A stretch of DNA of 37,658 nucleotides, taken from Casp-actino8 sp037147055 (lineage in GTDB: Bacteria; Actinomycetota; Acidimicrobiia; Acidimicrobiales; Ilumatobacteraceae). Location of the stretch: NCBI GenBank assembly GCA_037147055.1, contig JBAWVW010000012.1, positions 1-37,658 on the forward strand, written 5' to 3'. Below, in pieces: positions 1-8,903 of the stretch (position 1 is its first letter; each line of letters begins with the position of its first letter). The notes beneath the pieces were generated by a model that did no database searches, was not told the DNA's origin, and worked only from the letters and a program-made list of their open reading frames with translations. A program made the position numbers and the translations under genes.

Positions 1-897
1 GCCAAGCACTTCAAAAGAGGACTCTGCACTATGAGATGAGTTGATCAATTCAATGAAACGGTCAGGAGTTCGCACATTCCATGAACGCCGCCCATCGTGA
101 TGAGCGTGGGCTGCGCTCCCGAACCCGGCGTAGTTACCCTGCAGCCAATACAAACGATTGTGCTGACATTCACGATCGGGTAGCGACCAGTTGGAGACCT
201 CATAGTTCTCTAACCCAGCGGCAACCAACAAGTCATCGGCAATCTCATACATTTCTGCCTGAAGATCGTTATCTGGGTGACGCGCTGGATCATCGGCCAA
301 CGGGGTGCCCGCTTCAACCGTCAGTCCATACGCCGACACATGAGTTGGTTGCAATTCGAGGACTGAACGCACAGTCGCCGACCAATCGGCGGCTGATTCG
401 CCGTGGACTCCATAGATGATGTCCAGATTGATATCCACAAAACCAGCTCGACGGGCCATTTCAATTGAACGATGCACATTGTCTGGATCATGCGTGCGCC
501 CCAGTGATTTCAGGACATGGGTTTGCATTGATTGCACACCGAAACTCAAACGATTGACCCCGCCTTCGATAAATCGCGTCATCATTTCTTCGGTGACATC
601 ATCAGGATTGCATTCGATGGTTATCTCGGCATCACTCGTGACCGGAATTCCCGCTAAGACCCGAACCAAGTCCTCTGGTGGGACGCGGGTGGGGGTACCA
701 CCTCCGACAAAGATCGACGTTGCCCTCGGCATCGCGGCAGATACCGCTCGCTCAATCTCTGTTGAAAGCGCTCTTAAATAATCTTCAATAATGTGATCGC
801 GGTCCGTGAATGTTGCGAATGCGCAATAATCACAACGATGTCGACAGAAAGGGATGTGTACATACACCCCATAGCCGGCGTTTTCGGTGACTCCCAT
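1..897 (-). CDS. hemW: HemW-type radical SAM heme chaperone (3' end outside window)
   Basis: The visible 299 residues translate without a stop on the minus strand; the C-terminus lies beyond base 1. The N-terminus reads YVHIPFC followed by the radical-SAM motif CxxxCxxC (Cys18, Cys22, Cys25), then FVGGGTPT near residue 60, an ECNPD motif and IYGVHGES, all typical of the HemN/HemW family. The cluster lacks the extra cysteine of the CxxxCxxCxC motif seen in genuine oxygen-independent coproporphyrinogen oxidase HemN, so HemW, the heme-binding chaperone, is the better call. The family is normally about 380 residues, so roughly 80 are missing here. The ATG overlaps the stop of the upstream bldD-like gene (TGATG), which implies translational coupling as the last visible gene of the hrcA-dnaJ-rsmE-bldD operon. 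In many bacteria hemW lies between lepA and hrcA; here it lies downstream. Confidence 0.92.
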   Translation of the reverse strand, partial: MGVTENAGYGVYVHIPFCRHRCDYCAFATFTDRDHIIEDYLRALSTEIERAVSAAMPRATSIFVGGGTPTRVPPEDLVRVLAGIPVTSDAEITIECNPDDVTEEMMTRFIEGGVNRLSFGVQSMQTHVLKSLGRTHDPDNVHRSIEMARRAGFVDINLDIIYGVHGESAADWSATVRSVLELQPTHVSAYGLTVEAGTPLADDPARHPDNDLQAEMYEIADDLLVAAGLENYEVSNWSLPDRECQHNRLYWLQGNYAGFGSAAHAHHDGRRSWNVRTPDRFIELINSSHSAESSFEVLG

Positions 898-1424
898 CAG
901 TTTTGCTGCGATGTCTTAAAGAGTATGCCGAGGCCTTCAAGGCGTTTGCCTACATCGTCAGTTGGCGCATTGATCATCGCCGCAATCGCTCGTACATCAT
1001 CGTTGCGAACGGTGAGAACCTTGCCATTAAAGTCACCGCGTTGGACTTGAATCAGAGTTAAAAAGCGCGACAGCATGTCAAACTCCTGGCCCTCGAGCAT
1101 CGCTAACTTCTGCAAATCAATCACTATTTTTTCGCTGACAACGACTACCGATGCATCGCCCGTTGAGTCATCTCGCGGTAGTAATTGCTCAATGGCCACA
1201 GCGTAAAACGTGGCTAAGCGTCGCAGGCGGGGCAATGAAATCGCTCTTTCTCCGCGCTCATATGCACCCACTACCGACGCTTTGAACTCTTCGTGTGACT
1301 GAAGTTCAACTTCTTGAAGCGACATCTTCTTTTGCCGACGAATTGATCGCAAGCGCTCACCAACTTGGACATTAAAGGCAATTGACTCTGCATCATGTTC
1401 GTCAAAACTTCTCTCCCTAGCCAT
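897..1424 (-). CDS. bldD: BldD-like XRE-family regulator with c-di-GMP-binding C-terminal domain
   Basis: A 175-residue protein. An XRE helix-turn-helix covers about residues 20-82 (VGERLRSIRRQK, then VVGAYERGERAISLPRL). The C-terminal half keeps the BldD dimer-inducing motif RxD-X8-RxxD exactly: R129-G-D131, eight residues, R140-N-D-D143. In Streptomyces BldD this motif binds a tetramer of cyclic di-GMP that glues two subunits together and turns on DNA binding to developmental promoters. The length matches BldD (about 167). The gene overlaps rsmE by 8 bases upstream and hemW by 1 base downstream, so it is transcribed in a heat-shock and housekeeping operon. The start is the ATG at 1424 inside the rsmE coding end. 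The target genes cannot be read from this window. Confidence 0.85.
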   Translation of the reverse strand: MARERSFDEHDAESIAFNVQVGERLRSIRRQKKMSLQEVELQSHEEFKASVVGAYERGERAISLPRLRRLATFYAVAIEQLLPRDDSTGDASVVVVSEKIVIDLQKLAMLEGQEFDMLSRFLTLIQVQRGDFNGKVLTVRNDDVRAIAAMINAPTDDVGKRLEGLGILFKTSQQN

Positions 1425-2112
1425 GTTGCGCCCTTTGCTGGCTCATCAATACTGCAGCGGCCACGGCGGCGGTTTCTGACCGCAAAATACCACCAGGCAA
1501 ACTCACACGTTGTTGGCTCAGGGCTAACTCTTGATGAGTGAATCCACCTTCTGGTCCGATCACGATCACAGAAATCGCTGAGTCAATGCTTTGACCACCA
1601 GGTTCAGCGAAGGCCACATCTGCTCCCTGTGTTGCAACGAAGGCTTCTAAGGAAAGAAATACTTTGTGTACCTGTGGAATCGTCACACTTCGACTTTGCA
1701 TTGCTGCCTCGCGAGCGATCTTTTGCCAGCGGATTTGATTCTTAGATCCTTTGTCTTCGTCCCAGCGCACAATGCATCGCTCAGTGATGAGTGGCACGAT
1801 GTGCTCAATGCCTAGTTCGGTCAATTTCTGCACCACGAGGTCAGGTTTATCGCCCTTGGTTACTGCGAACGCCACTGTCAAATCACGCGATTGTTGAGGT
1901 GCCTCACGAAGTTCCGAAGCCTCACTATCCAAAATTGTTGACTGGCGATATTGGCACAGACGCCACGAGCCACGACCATCGCTGGCTGAAACGACCTCGC
2001 CTCCTCTCAAGCGCAGGACTTTACTGAGGTGATACATGTCCTCTTCGCTCAAGACTGGTTGGGTGAGGTCAGCCACAAAAACGTGGGCAGCGGCTTGCCG
2101 CCGCTCGTTCAT
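1417..2112 (-). CDS. rsmE: 16S rRNA (uracil1498-N3)-methyltransferase RsmE
   Basis: A 231-residue SPOUT-class methyltransferase that transfers a methyl group from SAM to N3 of U1498 in helix 44 of 16S rRNA. Family landmarks are an N-terminal PUA-like part with HLSKVLRLRGGE (about residues 28-40), KLTELGIEHIVPL in the middle, and the C-terminal knot motifs VIGPEGGF and LRSETAAVAA, where the SAM pocket forms. The length is normal for the family (about 240). The ATG overlaps the dnaJ stop by 4 bases (ATGA) and the 3' end overlaps bldD by 8 bases. The order hrcA-dnaJ-rsmE is widely conserved, which supports the assignment. Confidence 0.93.
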   Translation of the reverse strand: MNERRQAAAHVFVADLTQPVLSEEDMYHLSKVLRLRGGEVVSASDGRGSWRLCQYRQSTILDSEASELREAPQQSRDLTVAFAVTKGDKPDLVVQKLTELGIEHIVPLITERCIVRWDEDKGSKNQIRWQKIAREAAMQSRSVTIPQVHKVFLSLEAFVATQGADVAFAEPGGQSIDSAISVIVIGPEGGFTHQELALSQQRVSLPGGILRSETAAVAAAVLMSQQRAQHG

Positions 2113-3230
2113 GAGAAAGCCGATTTTATTTTTGAAAACAAACTCTTATCGGCTGGTGCGACTTCTTCACCACGCTGCTGAGCAAACAAGCGTAAAACTT
2201 GCGCCTCGTCATCGGTCAATTTGCTTGGCACGACAACCTTGATGATCACTCGCAGATCACCGCGTCCAGAAGCTTGCAGGCGTGGCACGCCACGACGACG
2301 CAACATGAATTCACGTCCTGGTTGCGTTCCAGCGGGAATCACTAAAGTTTCATCTCCATCTAGAGTTGCCAATTCAAGTGACACTCCAAGAGTCGCTTGG
2401 GCAATTGAAATTTCAACTTCAGTGATCAGATCAAAACCATTGCGCACGTATCGGGCGTGTGGCTTGACTCGCAGGCGAACAAATAAATCCCCTGCTCCCC
2501 CGCCCCGCTCACCGACTGCTCCGCGACCCGTGAGACGCATCGTTGAACCAGAATCAACTCCCGCAGGTACATCAACTGCATAGTTTTTTTCGGTGATCAC
2601 ACGACCTTTACCCGAACACGGTGCGCACGGAGTGACAACCACTTTGCCGAAACCGCCGCAACGGGGGCAGGCCGACATGGTGACCATCTGTCCTAACAAA
2701 CTTTGGCGCACGCGTTGCACTTGACCCACACCATTACATTGCGAACAAGTAACTGCTTGGGTTCCTGAACCTGCTCCGCTACCTGAGCAGTCCTCACATA
2801 CCAAAGCAGTGCGCACATCAACCGAGATGTTGGCTCCAAAAACAGCCTCTTCAAATGTCAGATCGGCAGTAGTTTCCAAGTCTTCACCGCGTGGCGGACC
2901 CGTTGGACCGCGCTGTGCACCAAAAGGGCTTCCACCAAAGAAATTCTCGAAGATATCCCCGAGGCCACCTCCGCCGCCAAAGAAATCACCGCCGCCACCA
3001 CCACCGCCGGAAACACCGGCTTCACCGAAGCGGTCATAACGAGCCCGTGAGTCGCCATCAGATAAGACTTCGTACGCTTGAGCCACTTGCTTGAACTGCT
3101 CTTCAGCGGCCGAATCACCAGGGTTCGCATCCGGATGCAATTGACGTGCCTTGACTCGATAGGCCTTTTTGATTTCATCGGCAGATGCGTTGCGCTGGAC
3201 GCCCAAAAGTTCGTAGTAATCAGCCATCAT
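2109..3230 (-). CDS. dnaJ: Chaperone DnaJ (type I Hsp40)
   Basis: A 373-residue co-chaperone that delivers substrates to DnaK and stimulates its ATPase. The J domain occupies residues 1-70 with the essential HPD at 32-34. A Gly/Phe-rich linker runs from about 74 to 105. Four CxxCxGxG zinc-binding repeats begin at Cys145, Cys162, Cys188 and Cys202, followed by the two beta-barrel substrate-binding domains. Two adjacent ATG codons start the gene; either could be used, and the second gives MADYYELLGV, the usual N-terminus. It lies 23 bases after hrcA and overlaps rsmE by 4 bases. dnaK and grpE are not in the window, so this is the hrcA-linked dnaJ copy often called dnaJ2 in actinobacteria. Confidence 0.96.
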   Translation of the reverse strand: MMADYYELLGVQRNASADEIKKAYRVKARQLHPDANPGDSAAEEQFKQVAQAYEVLSDGDSRARYDRFGEAGVSGGGGGGGDFFGGGGGLGDIFENFFGGSPFGAQRGPTGPPRGEDLETTADLTFEEAVFGANISVDVRTALVCEDCSGSGAGSGTQAVTCSQCNGVGQVQRVRQSLLGQMVTMSACPRCGGFGKVVVTPCAPCSGKGRVITEKNYAVDVPAGVDSGSTMRLTGRGAVGERGGGAGDLFVRLRVKPHARYVRNGFDLITEVEISIAQATLGVSLELATLDGDETLVIPAGTQPGREFMLRRRGVPRLQASGRGDLRVIIKVVVPSKLTDDEAQVLRLFAQQRGEEVAPADKSLFSKIKSAFS

Positions 3231-3253
3231 CGTTCTTTTTCTGTCCTGCCTCG

Positions 3254-4258
3254 TCAGCCTTCGCCGAGTCGACGCCCCAATCGATCTGAGACCACTGCAA
3301 CGGTAGCGAGGGCTTGACGGTAATCCATACGAGTGGGCCCTAAGACACCGACAGTTCCCATCTGTTCACCGTCAACAACGACGGGCGATACAACGACCGA
3401 GCAACTTGCCAAAGGCTCAATGCCATGTTCGGCACCAATTGACACGCTCAACCCACGATCCAGAATATCGCGCACGAGTGTCACTACTAAATATTGCTGC
3501 TCCAAAGTTTGCAGAACCTGACGTACGACATCAACGGCATCAAAAGCTGAGGCCATCGAGGCGGCACCACCAACATAAACAGAATCATCTGCGCCGACAT
3601 GACTCAGTGCCAACATCGCTCGACGGCAAATATCATCCACACCTTCATCACCACTCAAGGAGATATCGTTGCTCCCTGACAGTCCGTGTCCCATCATCGC
3701 CTGACGAAGATGCACAGTCGCCGCGAGTAGACGCGACTCTGGGATCTCAGTATCAAACTCGAGATGTTCACTTTCAACGGCCCCATTTGACATGACGGCG
3801 ACGACCATTGCTTGACGCGCTGACAAGCCCACAACTTGCACCGAACGAACTTCGGCCCGCTCAACTTTTGGTCCAACAACGACCGAGGCATAGTTCGTCA
3901 GGCCAGCCACGAGATGCGATGTGCGCGCCAATAATTCTTCCATGCGACCGTGCGCTCCGTTAAAGAAATCACGGACTTGGCTGACTTTGAGATCGTCTAG
4001 TTGACCTGGCTGACTGAGATGGTCAACGAAAAAGCGATACCCCTGATCGGTTGGGATACGGCCAGCCGAGGTATGGGGTTGAGCAAGAAAACCTTCTTGT
4101 TCCAAAAATGCCATTTCGTGGCGCACGGTGGCCGAGGAGACGTTAATTTCATGCGCGTTGGCGATATGCGATGAGCCCACGGGCTGCCCAGTACCGATGT
4201 ACTCCTGAACGACAGCACGCAAGATTGCAGTTTTTCGATCATCCAACATGACCCTCAC
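3254..4258 (-). CDS. hrcA: Heat-inducible transcription repressor HrcA
   Basis: A 334-residue regulator of class I heat-shock genes. The N-terminal winged helix (about residues 5-75) contains VGSSHI and SSATVRHEMAFLEQEGFL, followed by the highly conserved HTSAGRIPTDQGYRFFVD stretch. The central part is the usual GAF-like dimerisation region, and the C-terminus carries VLGPTRMDY. It is the first gene of a tight minus-strand operon with dnaJ, rsmE, bldD and hemW. HrcA normally binds the CIRCE operator (TTAGCACTC-N9-GAGTGCTAA), but I see no CIRCE upstream of this gene or of dnaJ, so its operators must lie elsewhere or be divergent. Confidence 0.95.
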   Translation of the reverse strand: MRVMLDDRKTAILRAVVQEYIGTGQPVGSSHIANAHEINVSSATVRHEMAFLEQEGFLAQPHTSAGRIPTDQGYRFFVDHLSQPGQLDDLKVSQVRDFFNGAHGRMEELLARTSHLVAGLTNYASVVVGPKVERAEVRSVQVVGLSARQAMVVAVMSNGAVESEHLEFDTEIPESRLLAATVHLRQAMMGHGLSGSNDISLSGDEGVDDICRRAMLALSHVGADDSVYVGGAASMASAFDAVDVVRQVLQTLEQQYLVVTLVRDILDRGLSVSIGAEHGIEPLASCSVVVSPVVVDGEQMGTVGVLGPTRMDYRQALATVAVVSDRLGRRLGEG

Positions 4259-4290
4259 AATCTAGCCTGCCGATGCCCGCTGATTGGGCG

Positions 4291-4310
4291 TAAAAACGGC
4301 CACTTGTGGC
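4291..4310 (-). terminator. Weak candidate terminator after photolyase gene
   Basis: Read on the minus strand, a 12-base palindrome (GCCACAAGTGGC, 4299-4310) is followed by CGTTTTTA. The stem is short (4-5 pairs) but is followed by a run of five T, so it may end the photolyase transcript before hrcA. The hairpin is nested inside an 8-base inverted repeat (AGCCTGCC at 4264-4271 and GGCAGGCT at 4308-4315). Confidence 0.35.
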
Positions 4311-4335
4311 AGGCTTGCGCGCCCAAGGGGTTGGG

Positions 4336-5706
4336 TTACTCCCGTGCTTTGTATCGCGCTAGGGCTTCGTCACGTTCCACGCCATGATCAACAATCGGTG
4401 CCACATAACCAAGCGGGACACCAGATCCTTTGCGCTTGCTATCAAATGGAGCATGAATGACCGCCGCTGAAAGACCTGCTAATTCGGGCACGAAACGTCG
4501 CACATAATCACCTGCAGCGTCGTAACGCTCGCCCTGCAAAATAGGGTTGAAGACGCGGAAGTACGGTGAAGCATCGGTGCCAGTTCCCGCTGTCCACTGC
4601 CAACCGTGGGCATTACTGGCGAGATCTCCGTCAACTAAATGTTTCATAAAGAAACGCGCTCCCCATTGCCACGGTAGATGCAAGTCCTTAACTAAGAAAC
4701 TCGCCACAATCATCCGCACGCGATTATGCATCCAACCCGTCTGCACCAATTCGCGCATTCCAGCGTCAACGATCGGATACCCCGTCTCGCCGCGACACCA
4801 TGCAGCAAAGCGAGCCTCAGCGATTGGCCCAGAATCATGTACGAGCCCGTCAAGCTTCCGATTGAGGTTGCGCCACCCCGTATCGGGAAAACGAAACAGG
4901 ACATCAGCATAAAACTCGCGCCATGCCAACTCGCTGCGAAAAACATCATGCGAACGATCGGGAAGCAAATCGGCGATGAGTTGACGCGGATGCACTATTC
5001 CCCAACGCAAAGCAGCCGACAGGCGACTTGAACCGGCAACTCCTGGTTCGTTGCGTCGTTGCCCATAGCCGTCAAGACCCTCTGCGCCCCGCAGGCGGAA
5101 CTCATTCCATTGATCGTGGACACTCTCCTCGTCATGGGGAGGCAAGACGAAATCAATCTCTGGCCGCAGCGGTGCACCATCAGATCTCACGACTGGAACT
5201 CCCAGCCACTGGGGATCACGTGGCGCAGCTTGCGGACCATCCCATCCAAGTGCCAACCAGCGTTTTGAAAACGGCGTGAAAACCGAATACGAGGTCCCGT
5301 CATCTTTCATCACTCGACCCGGTGCAACAGCGTACGGAGAACCAACTCCGCGAAGACGCCTTCCCTGTGACACCAATCGTTCAGCAATTTCAATGTCGCG
5401 TCTGCGACCATAGGGCGCAAAGTCTCGCGCTATGTAAACATCTGCGGCATCAAGTTCTTTGGCTAACTCAACGATGACATCAACTGGATCTCCATGACGA
5501 AACACCAAGGCCCCGCCCATTGATGCGTTTAGTGCGGCCAATGCGTCGCACATATAAGCCACTCGCGGAGCACCAGCATTTTTCATCAAATGCGGATCAA
5601 CAACGAAAACAGGAATCACATCGCTGTGTTCGGCCAAGGCCGCTAGCACAGCCGAGTTATCCGTCAAACGCAGGTCTCTTCTGAACCACATGATCGCCCG
5701 TGTCAT
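4336..5706 (-). CDS. phr: Deoxyribodipyrimidine photolyase (class I)
   Basis: A 456-residue member of the cryptochrome/photolyase family that repairs cyclobutane pyrimidine dimers using blue light and FAD. The N-terminal Rossmann-like antenna domain begins with MWFRRDLRLTDN and includes PVFVVDP. The C-terminal FAD domain shows ELAWREFYADVLFRFP, TGYPIVDAGMREL, GWMHNRVRM and the signature GTGTDASPYFRVFNPILQ. Length and motifs match bacterial class I CPD photolyases; a 6-4 photolyase or cryptochrome is less likely. It starts 9 bases after the stop of the HisD-like gene, so the two are probably co-transcribed. The gene interrupts the usual lepA-hrcA neighbourhood. Confidence 0.92.
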   Translation of the reverse strand: MTRAIMWFRRDLRLTDNSAVLAALAEHSDVIPVFVVDPHLMKNAGAPRVAYMCDALAALNASMGGALVFRHGDPVDVIVELAKELDAADVYIARDFAPYGRRRDIEIAERLVSQGRRLRGVGSPYAVAPGRVMKDDGTSYSVFTPFSKRWLALGWDGPQAAPRDPQWLGVPVVRSDGAPLRPEIDFVLPPHDEESVHDQWNEFRLRGAEGLDGYGQRRNEPGVAGSSRLSAALRWGIVHPRQLIADLLPDRSHDVFRSELAWREFYADVLFRFPDTGWRNLNRKLDGLVHDSGPIAEARFAAWCRGETGYPIVDAGMRELVQTGWMHNRVRMIVASFLVKDLHLPWQWGARFFMKHLVDGDLASNAHGWQWTAGTGTDASPYFRVFNPILQGERYDAAGDYVRRFVPELAGLSAAVIHAPFDSKRKGSGVPLGYVAPIVDHGVERDEALARYKARE

Positions 5707-5715
5707 CGTGGATCC

Positions 5716-7059
5716 CTACAAATCTGGAAAACGAAGACGAATGGCGTTGGCGTGAGCAGGAAAACCTTCAATATCAGCAAGGGTGATGACCGTTGGTGCT
5801 AATCGTCGCAAAGCGTCGTTACTCGCGCGCGCTACTGCAGTGCGCTTGAGGAAGGATTCAACCGTGACCCCACCTGTGACTCGCGCAAAACGGTTTGTGG
5901 GCAACGAAGCGGGAGCGCCGATGACAAAATTGCCAGCAGAAAATGGAGTGTCTTGCCCAAGCAGAATCTCTCCCGCATGAATCAACAAGCTGATGACCAT
6001 TTCTTCACTCTCTGGTCGCACCACTAACTGCACATGTTCAGGTGCGAACTCGTTCGCAACCTGCGTTGCCTCACGCAAATCATCAACGAGCACACAACCA
6101 CCGTTGATACCTAATGAGGCCGCAGCAGCCGCAGCGCGCACCTCAGGTAATGCGGCGATCTGCTTGACCAATTCAATCTCAGTAGCACGCGCAAGGTCGC
6201 TGCTGGTCGTGATCAACAAAGTGCAACTATCCGTACCGTGTTCCGCCTCAATCAACAAGTCAGCAGCAAGGCGCACAGGATCCGCCGAGTCATCAGCAAT
6301 GACAACACTCTCGGTAGGTCCAAGAGCCATCTGAATCGTCGTACCGTAACGTTGCACTTCCAACTGCGCCACGGTCACAGGTAACGAACCAGGACCCATA
6401 ACTTTGACAACTCGTGGAATGCTCTGCGTGCCAAAAGCCAAAGCAGCGATACCTGCGGGGCCATTCGCGCGGAATATCTCACGCACTCCAAGTTCACGGG
6501 CCACGCAAATGACAACGGGATCGACAGCGCCGTGTGCGCCTGGTTGTGGCGGGACAACAACCGCAATCTGCTGTACACCAGCGACCACCGCAGGCGTAGC
6601 GAGTTGAGCCAAGACACTTGGATAACTGGCTTTACCGCTCGGGCAAAACAAACCCGCCGAGGCAATAGCAGAGACTCGTTCTCCGACAGTTAAACCCGGC
6701 TCGCTTTCAAAACTCCAGTTGCCAAGACGGCTTAATAACTCGTCGTTGAAACGACGGATGTGATCAACCATGTCAGTGATCGCCACTTTCAAAGCGGCGT
6801 CAATCTTTGCAGGCGCCGACTCCCACTCGTCATCGCTGACGCGTAGACCCGACGGCTCCACCGAGACCTTGTCAAATGTCGCCAAGGCATCACATACTGC
6901 GGCATCACCACGATCACGAACATCAAGCACGAGGTCCGATATTTGCTGACGCAATTCAGGCGAGATCACCTTATTTAAGTCGCGGTCAACCAATGCCAGA
7001 CGTTGAGCCGCATCCATCTTGGACCATGTCAAATTGCGCAATACAGCCTGTCGAGACAT
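5716..7059 (-). CDS. HisD-family NAD-dependent alcohol dehydrogenase, divergent zinc site
   Basis: A 447-residue protein of the histidinol dehydrogenase fold (LFCPSGKASYPS, ALGPTES, EAEHGTDS, NEFAPEHV, HAGEILLG). The catalytic Glu-His pair is kept (E341-H342), as are two putative zinc-ligand histidines (H274, H436). Two other ligand positions differ from canonical HisD: the Gln of QAEH is Glu271 and the Asp of the GDY motif is Asn377 (AGNF). The canonical NHVLPT substrate loop reads PASLPT and the GPGN motif reads GPGS. No other his gene is nearby. The family also contains non-histidine enzymes such as sulfopropanediol dehydrogenases, so this is more safely called a HisD-like dehydrogenase of unknown substrate. 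An automatic annotation would label it hisD. Confidence 0.8.
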   Translation of the reverse strand: MSRQAVLRNLTWSKMDAAQRLALVDRDLNKVISPELRQQISDLVLDVRDRGDAAVCDALATFDKVSVEPSGLRVSDDEWESAPAKIDAALKVAITDMVDHIRRFNDELLSRLGNWSFESEPGLTVGERVSAIASAGLFCPSGKASYPSVLAQLATPAVVAGVQQIAVVVPPQPGAHGAVDPVVICVARELGVREIFRANGPAGIAALAFGTQSIPRVVKVMGPGSLPVTVAQLEVQRYGTTIQMALGPTESVVIADDSADPVRLAADLLIEAEHGTDSCTLLITTSSDLARATEIELVKQIAALPEVRAAAAAASLGINGGCVLVDDLREATQVANEFAPEHVQLVVRPESEEMVISLLIHAGEILLGQDTPFSAGNFVIGAPASLPTNRFARVTGGVTVESFLKRTAVARASNDALRRLAPTVITLADIEGFPAHANAIRLRFPDL

Positions 7060-7118
7060 CGCTATCTACAGTACTCGCACCGATGCGGCGAGGGGAGATC
7101 GTTTAACGAGCCCACGGC

Positions 7119-8903
7119 TCAGTCGTCCAGTTTTAAGGCAGAAATGAAAACGTCCCCAGGCACCTCAACGCGCCCAATCGCCTTCATCTTCTTCTTGCCT
7201 TCCTTCTGCTTGTCAAGCAATTTGCGCTTACGCGAAATGTCACCTCCGTAACACTTGGCAAGAACATCTTTACGTTTTGCTTTCACGGTCTCGCGAGCAA
7301 TGACCTTGCCCCCGATTGCGGCCTGAATCGGCACATCAAACATCTGCCGCGGGATGAGCTCTTTCAACTTCTCACACATCCGCTGACCGTAATGAAAGGC
7401 TTTATCGCGATGCACAATCATTGAAAACGCATCGGCGACGATTCCGTTGAGAACAATGTCCACTTTGGCTAAGTTGCTGCGCTGATAACCAGCCAGTTCA
7501 TAGTCCAAACTGGCGTAGCCCTGCGAGCGACTTTTCATTTGATCAAAGAAGTCAACGACGACCTCGGCTAGGGGAATGACATAGTGCAATTCAACGCGCT
7601 CAGGTGAAAGATATTCCAACTTTGACATATCGCCGCGACGCGACTGACAGAGTTCCATCAGGGTTCCGGTGTATTCCTTTGGAGTGATGATGCTCACTCG
7701 GAAATACGGCTCTTCAATGTAGTCAATATTTTGCGGCGCTGGAAGATCTGCTGGATTATCTACTTTCTCCACTTCGCCGTTGGTCTTCATCACCCGATAT
7801 TCAACGCTCGGAGCGGTGGCAATGAGAGCCAAAGCGAATTCACGCTCAAGGCGTTCCTTGACGATCTCCATGTGTAAAAGCCCAAGGAATCCACAACGAA
7901 ATCCGAAGCCCAAAGCGCCCGATGATTCAGGTTCATAGGTCACGCTGGCGTCATTGAGTTTCAGTTTTTCCAAACTCTCACGCAAATTTTCAAAGTCATC
8001 GCCGTCAATGGGATACAGACCGCAAAACACCATCGGCTTAGGATCGCTGTAACCCGGCAGTGGTTCGGCCGCAGCCTTACCAAAGATGGTCACGGTCTCA
8101 CCCGAGCGGGCTTGAGCAACATCTTTAATTCCCGCAATCAGGTATCCCACTTCACCTGGTCCCAATTCCGCGACCGGTGTCGGCACTGGACGACGAACAC
8201 CGATCTCGATGGCTTCCAACTGAGAGCCCGCTTGCATAAATTGCACCCGCGATCCAGTCGCAAGACGACCATTCATCACCCGAATCGAAGACACTACGCC
8301 GCGATATTGGTCGTACTGGCTGTCAAAAATCAGGGCCTGCAAGGGCGCTTCGGGATCCCCCGATGGCGCTGGAATGCGTTCACAAACAGCATCGAGAAGT
8401 TCGGGAACCCCGTGACCAGTCTTGGCCGAGATGCGCAAAATATCCGAAGCCTTGATGCCCAAAACATTCTCAATTTCTTGGGCGTAACGATCAGGATCAG
8501 CGGCTGGAAGGTCAATCTTGTTCAGAACAGCCACGATCTCCAGATCGCTTTCCAGCGCCAGGTAACAGTTCGCCAAAGTCTGAGCCTCAATACCTTGAGC
8601 GGCGTCCACCACCAGGACAACCCCTTCGCAGGCGGCTAACGAACGGCTGACCTCATAACCGAAGTCCACGTGACCAGGGGTGTCAATGAGATGCAGGGTG
8701 TGCCCATTCCAATCCACACGCACGTTTTGGGCCTTGATGGTGATGCCCCGTTCACGCTCAAGGTCCATCGAATCCAAGTATTGTGCGCGCATGTCACGCA
8801 CTTCTACAGCGTGGGTAATCTCCAAAATTCGATCTGAAAGAGTCGACTTGCCGTGATCAATATGGGCAATGATCGAGAAGTTTCTAATGCGGGAGATGTC
8901 CAT
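7119..8903 (-). CDS. lepA: Elongation factor 4 (LepA) ribosome-associated GTPase
   Basis: A 594-residue translational GTPase, normal length for LepA, which acts on stalled or back-translocating ribosomes and influences ribosome assembly. The G1 motif AHIDHGKST is at residues 13-21, G2 includes RGITIK, G3 DTPGHVDF and G4 NKIDLP. Domains II-III and V follow, with the LepA-specific C-terminal domain ending in RKRKLLDKQKEGKKKMK. The start ATG at 8903 has no good Shine-Dalgarno; a GGGGGT/ACCCCC stem lies directly upstream. It is divergent from rpsT, as in many actinobacteria and firmicutes. Confidence 0.97.
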   Translation of the reverse strand: MDISRIRNFSIIAHIDHGKSTLSDRILEITHAVEVRDMRAQYLDSMDLERERGITIKAQNVRVDWNGHTLHLIDTPGHVDFGYEVSRSLAACEGVVLVVDAAQGIEAQTLANCYLALESDLEIVAVLNKIDLPAADPDRYAQEIENVLGIKASDILRISAKTGHGVPELLDAVCERIPAPSGDPEAPLQALIFDSQYDQYRGVVSSIRVMNGRLATGSRVQFMQAGSQLEAIEIGVRRPVPTPVAELGPGEVGYLIAGIKDVAQARSGETVTIFGKAAAEPLPGYSDPKPMVFCGLYPIDGDDFENLRESLEKLKLNDASVTYEPESSGALGFGFRCGFLGLLHMEIVKERLEREFALALIATAPSVEYRVMKTNGEVEKVDNPADLPAPQNIDYIEEPYFRVSIITPKEYTGTLMELCQSRRGDMSKLEYLSPERVELHYVIPLAEVVVDFFDQMKSRSQGYASLDYELAGYQRSNLAKVDIVLNGIVADAFSMIVHRDKAFHYGQRMCEKLKELIPRQMFDVPIQAAIGGKVIARETVKAKRKDVLAKCYGGDISRKRKLLDKQKEGKKKMKAIGRVEVPGDVFISALKLDD

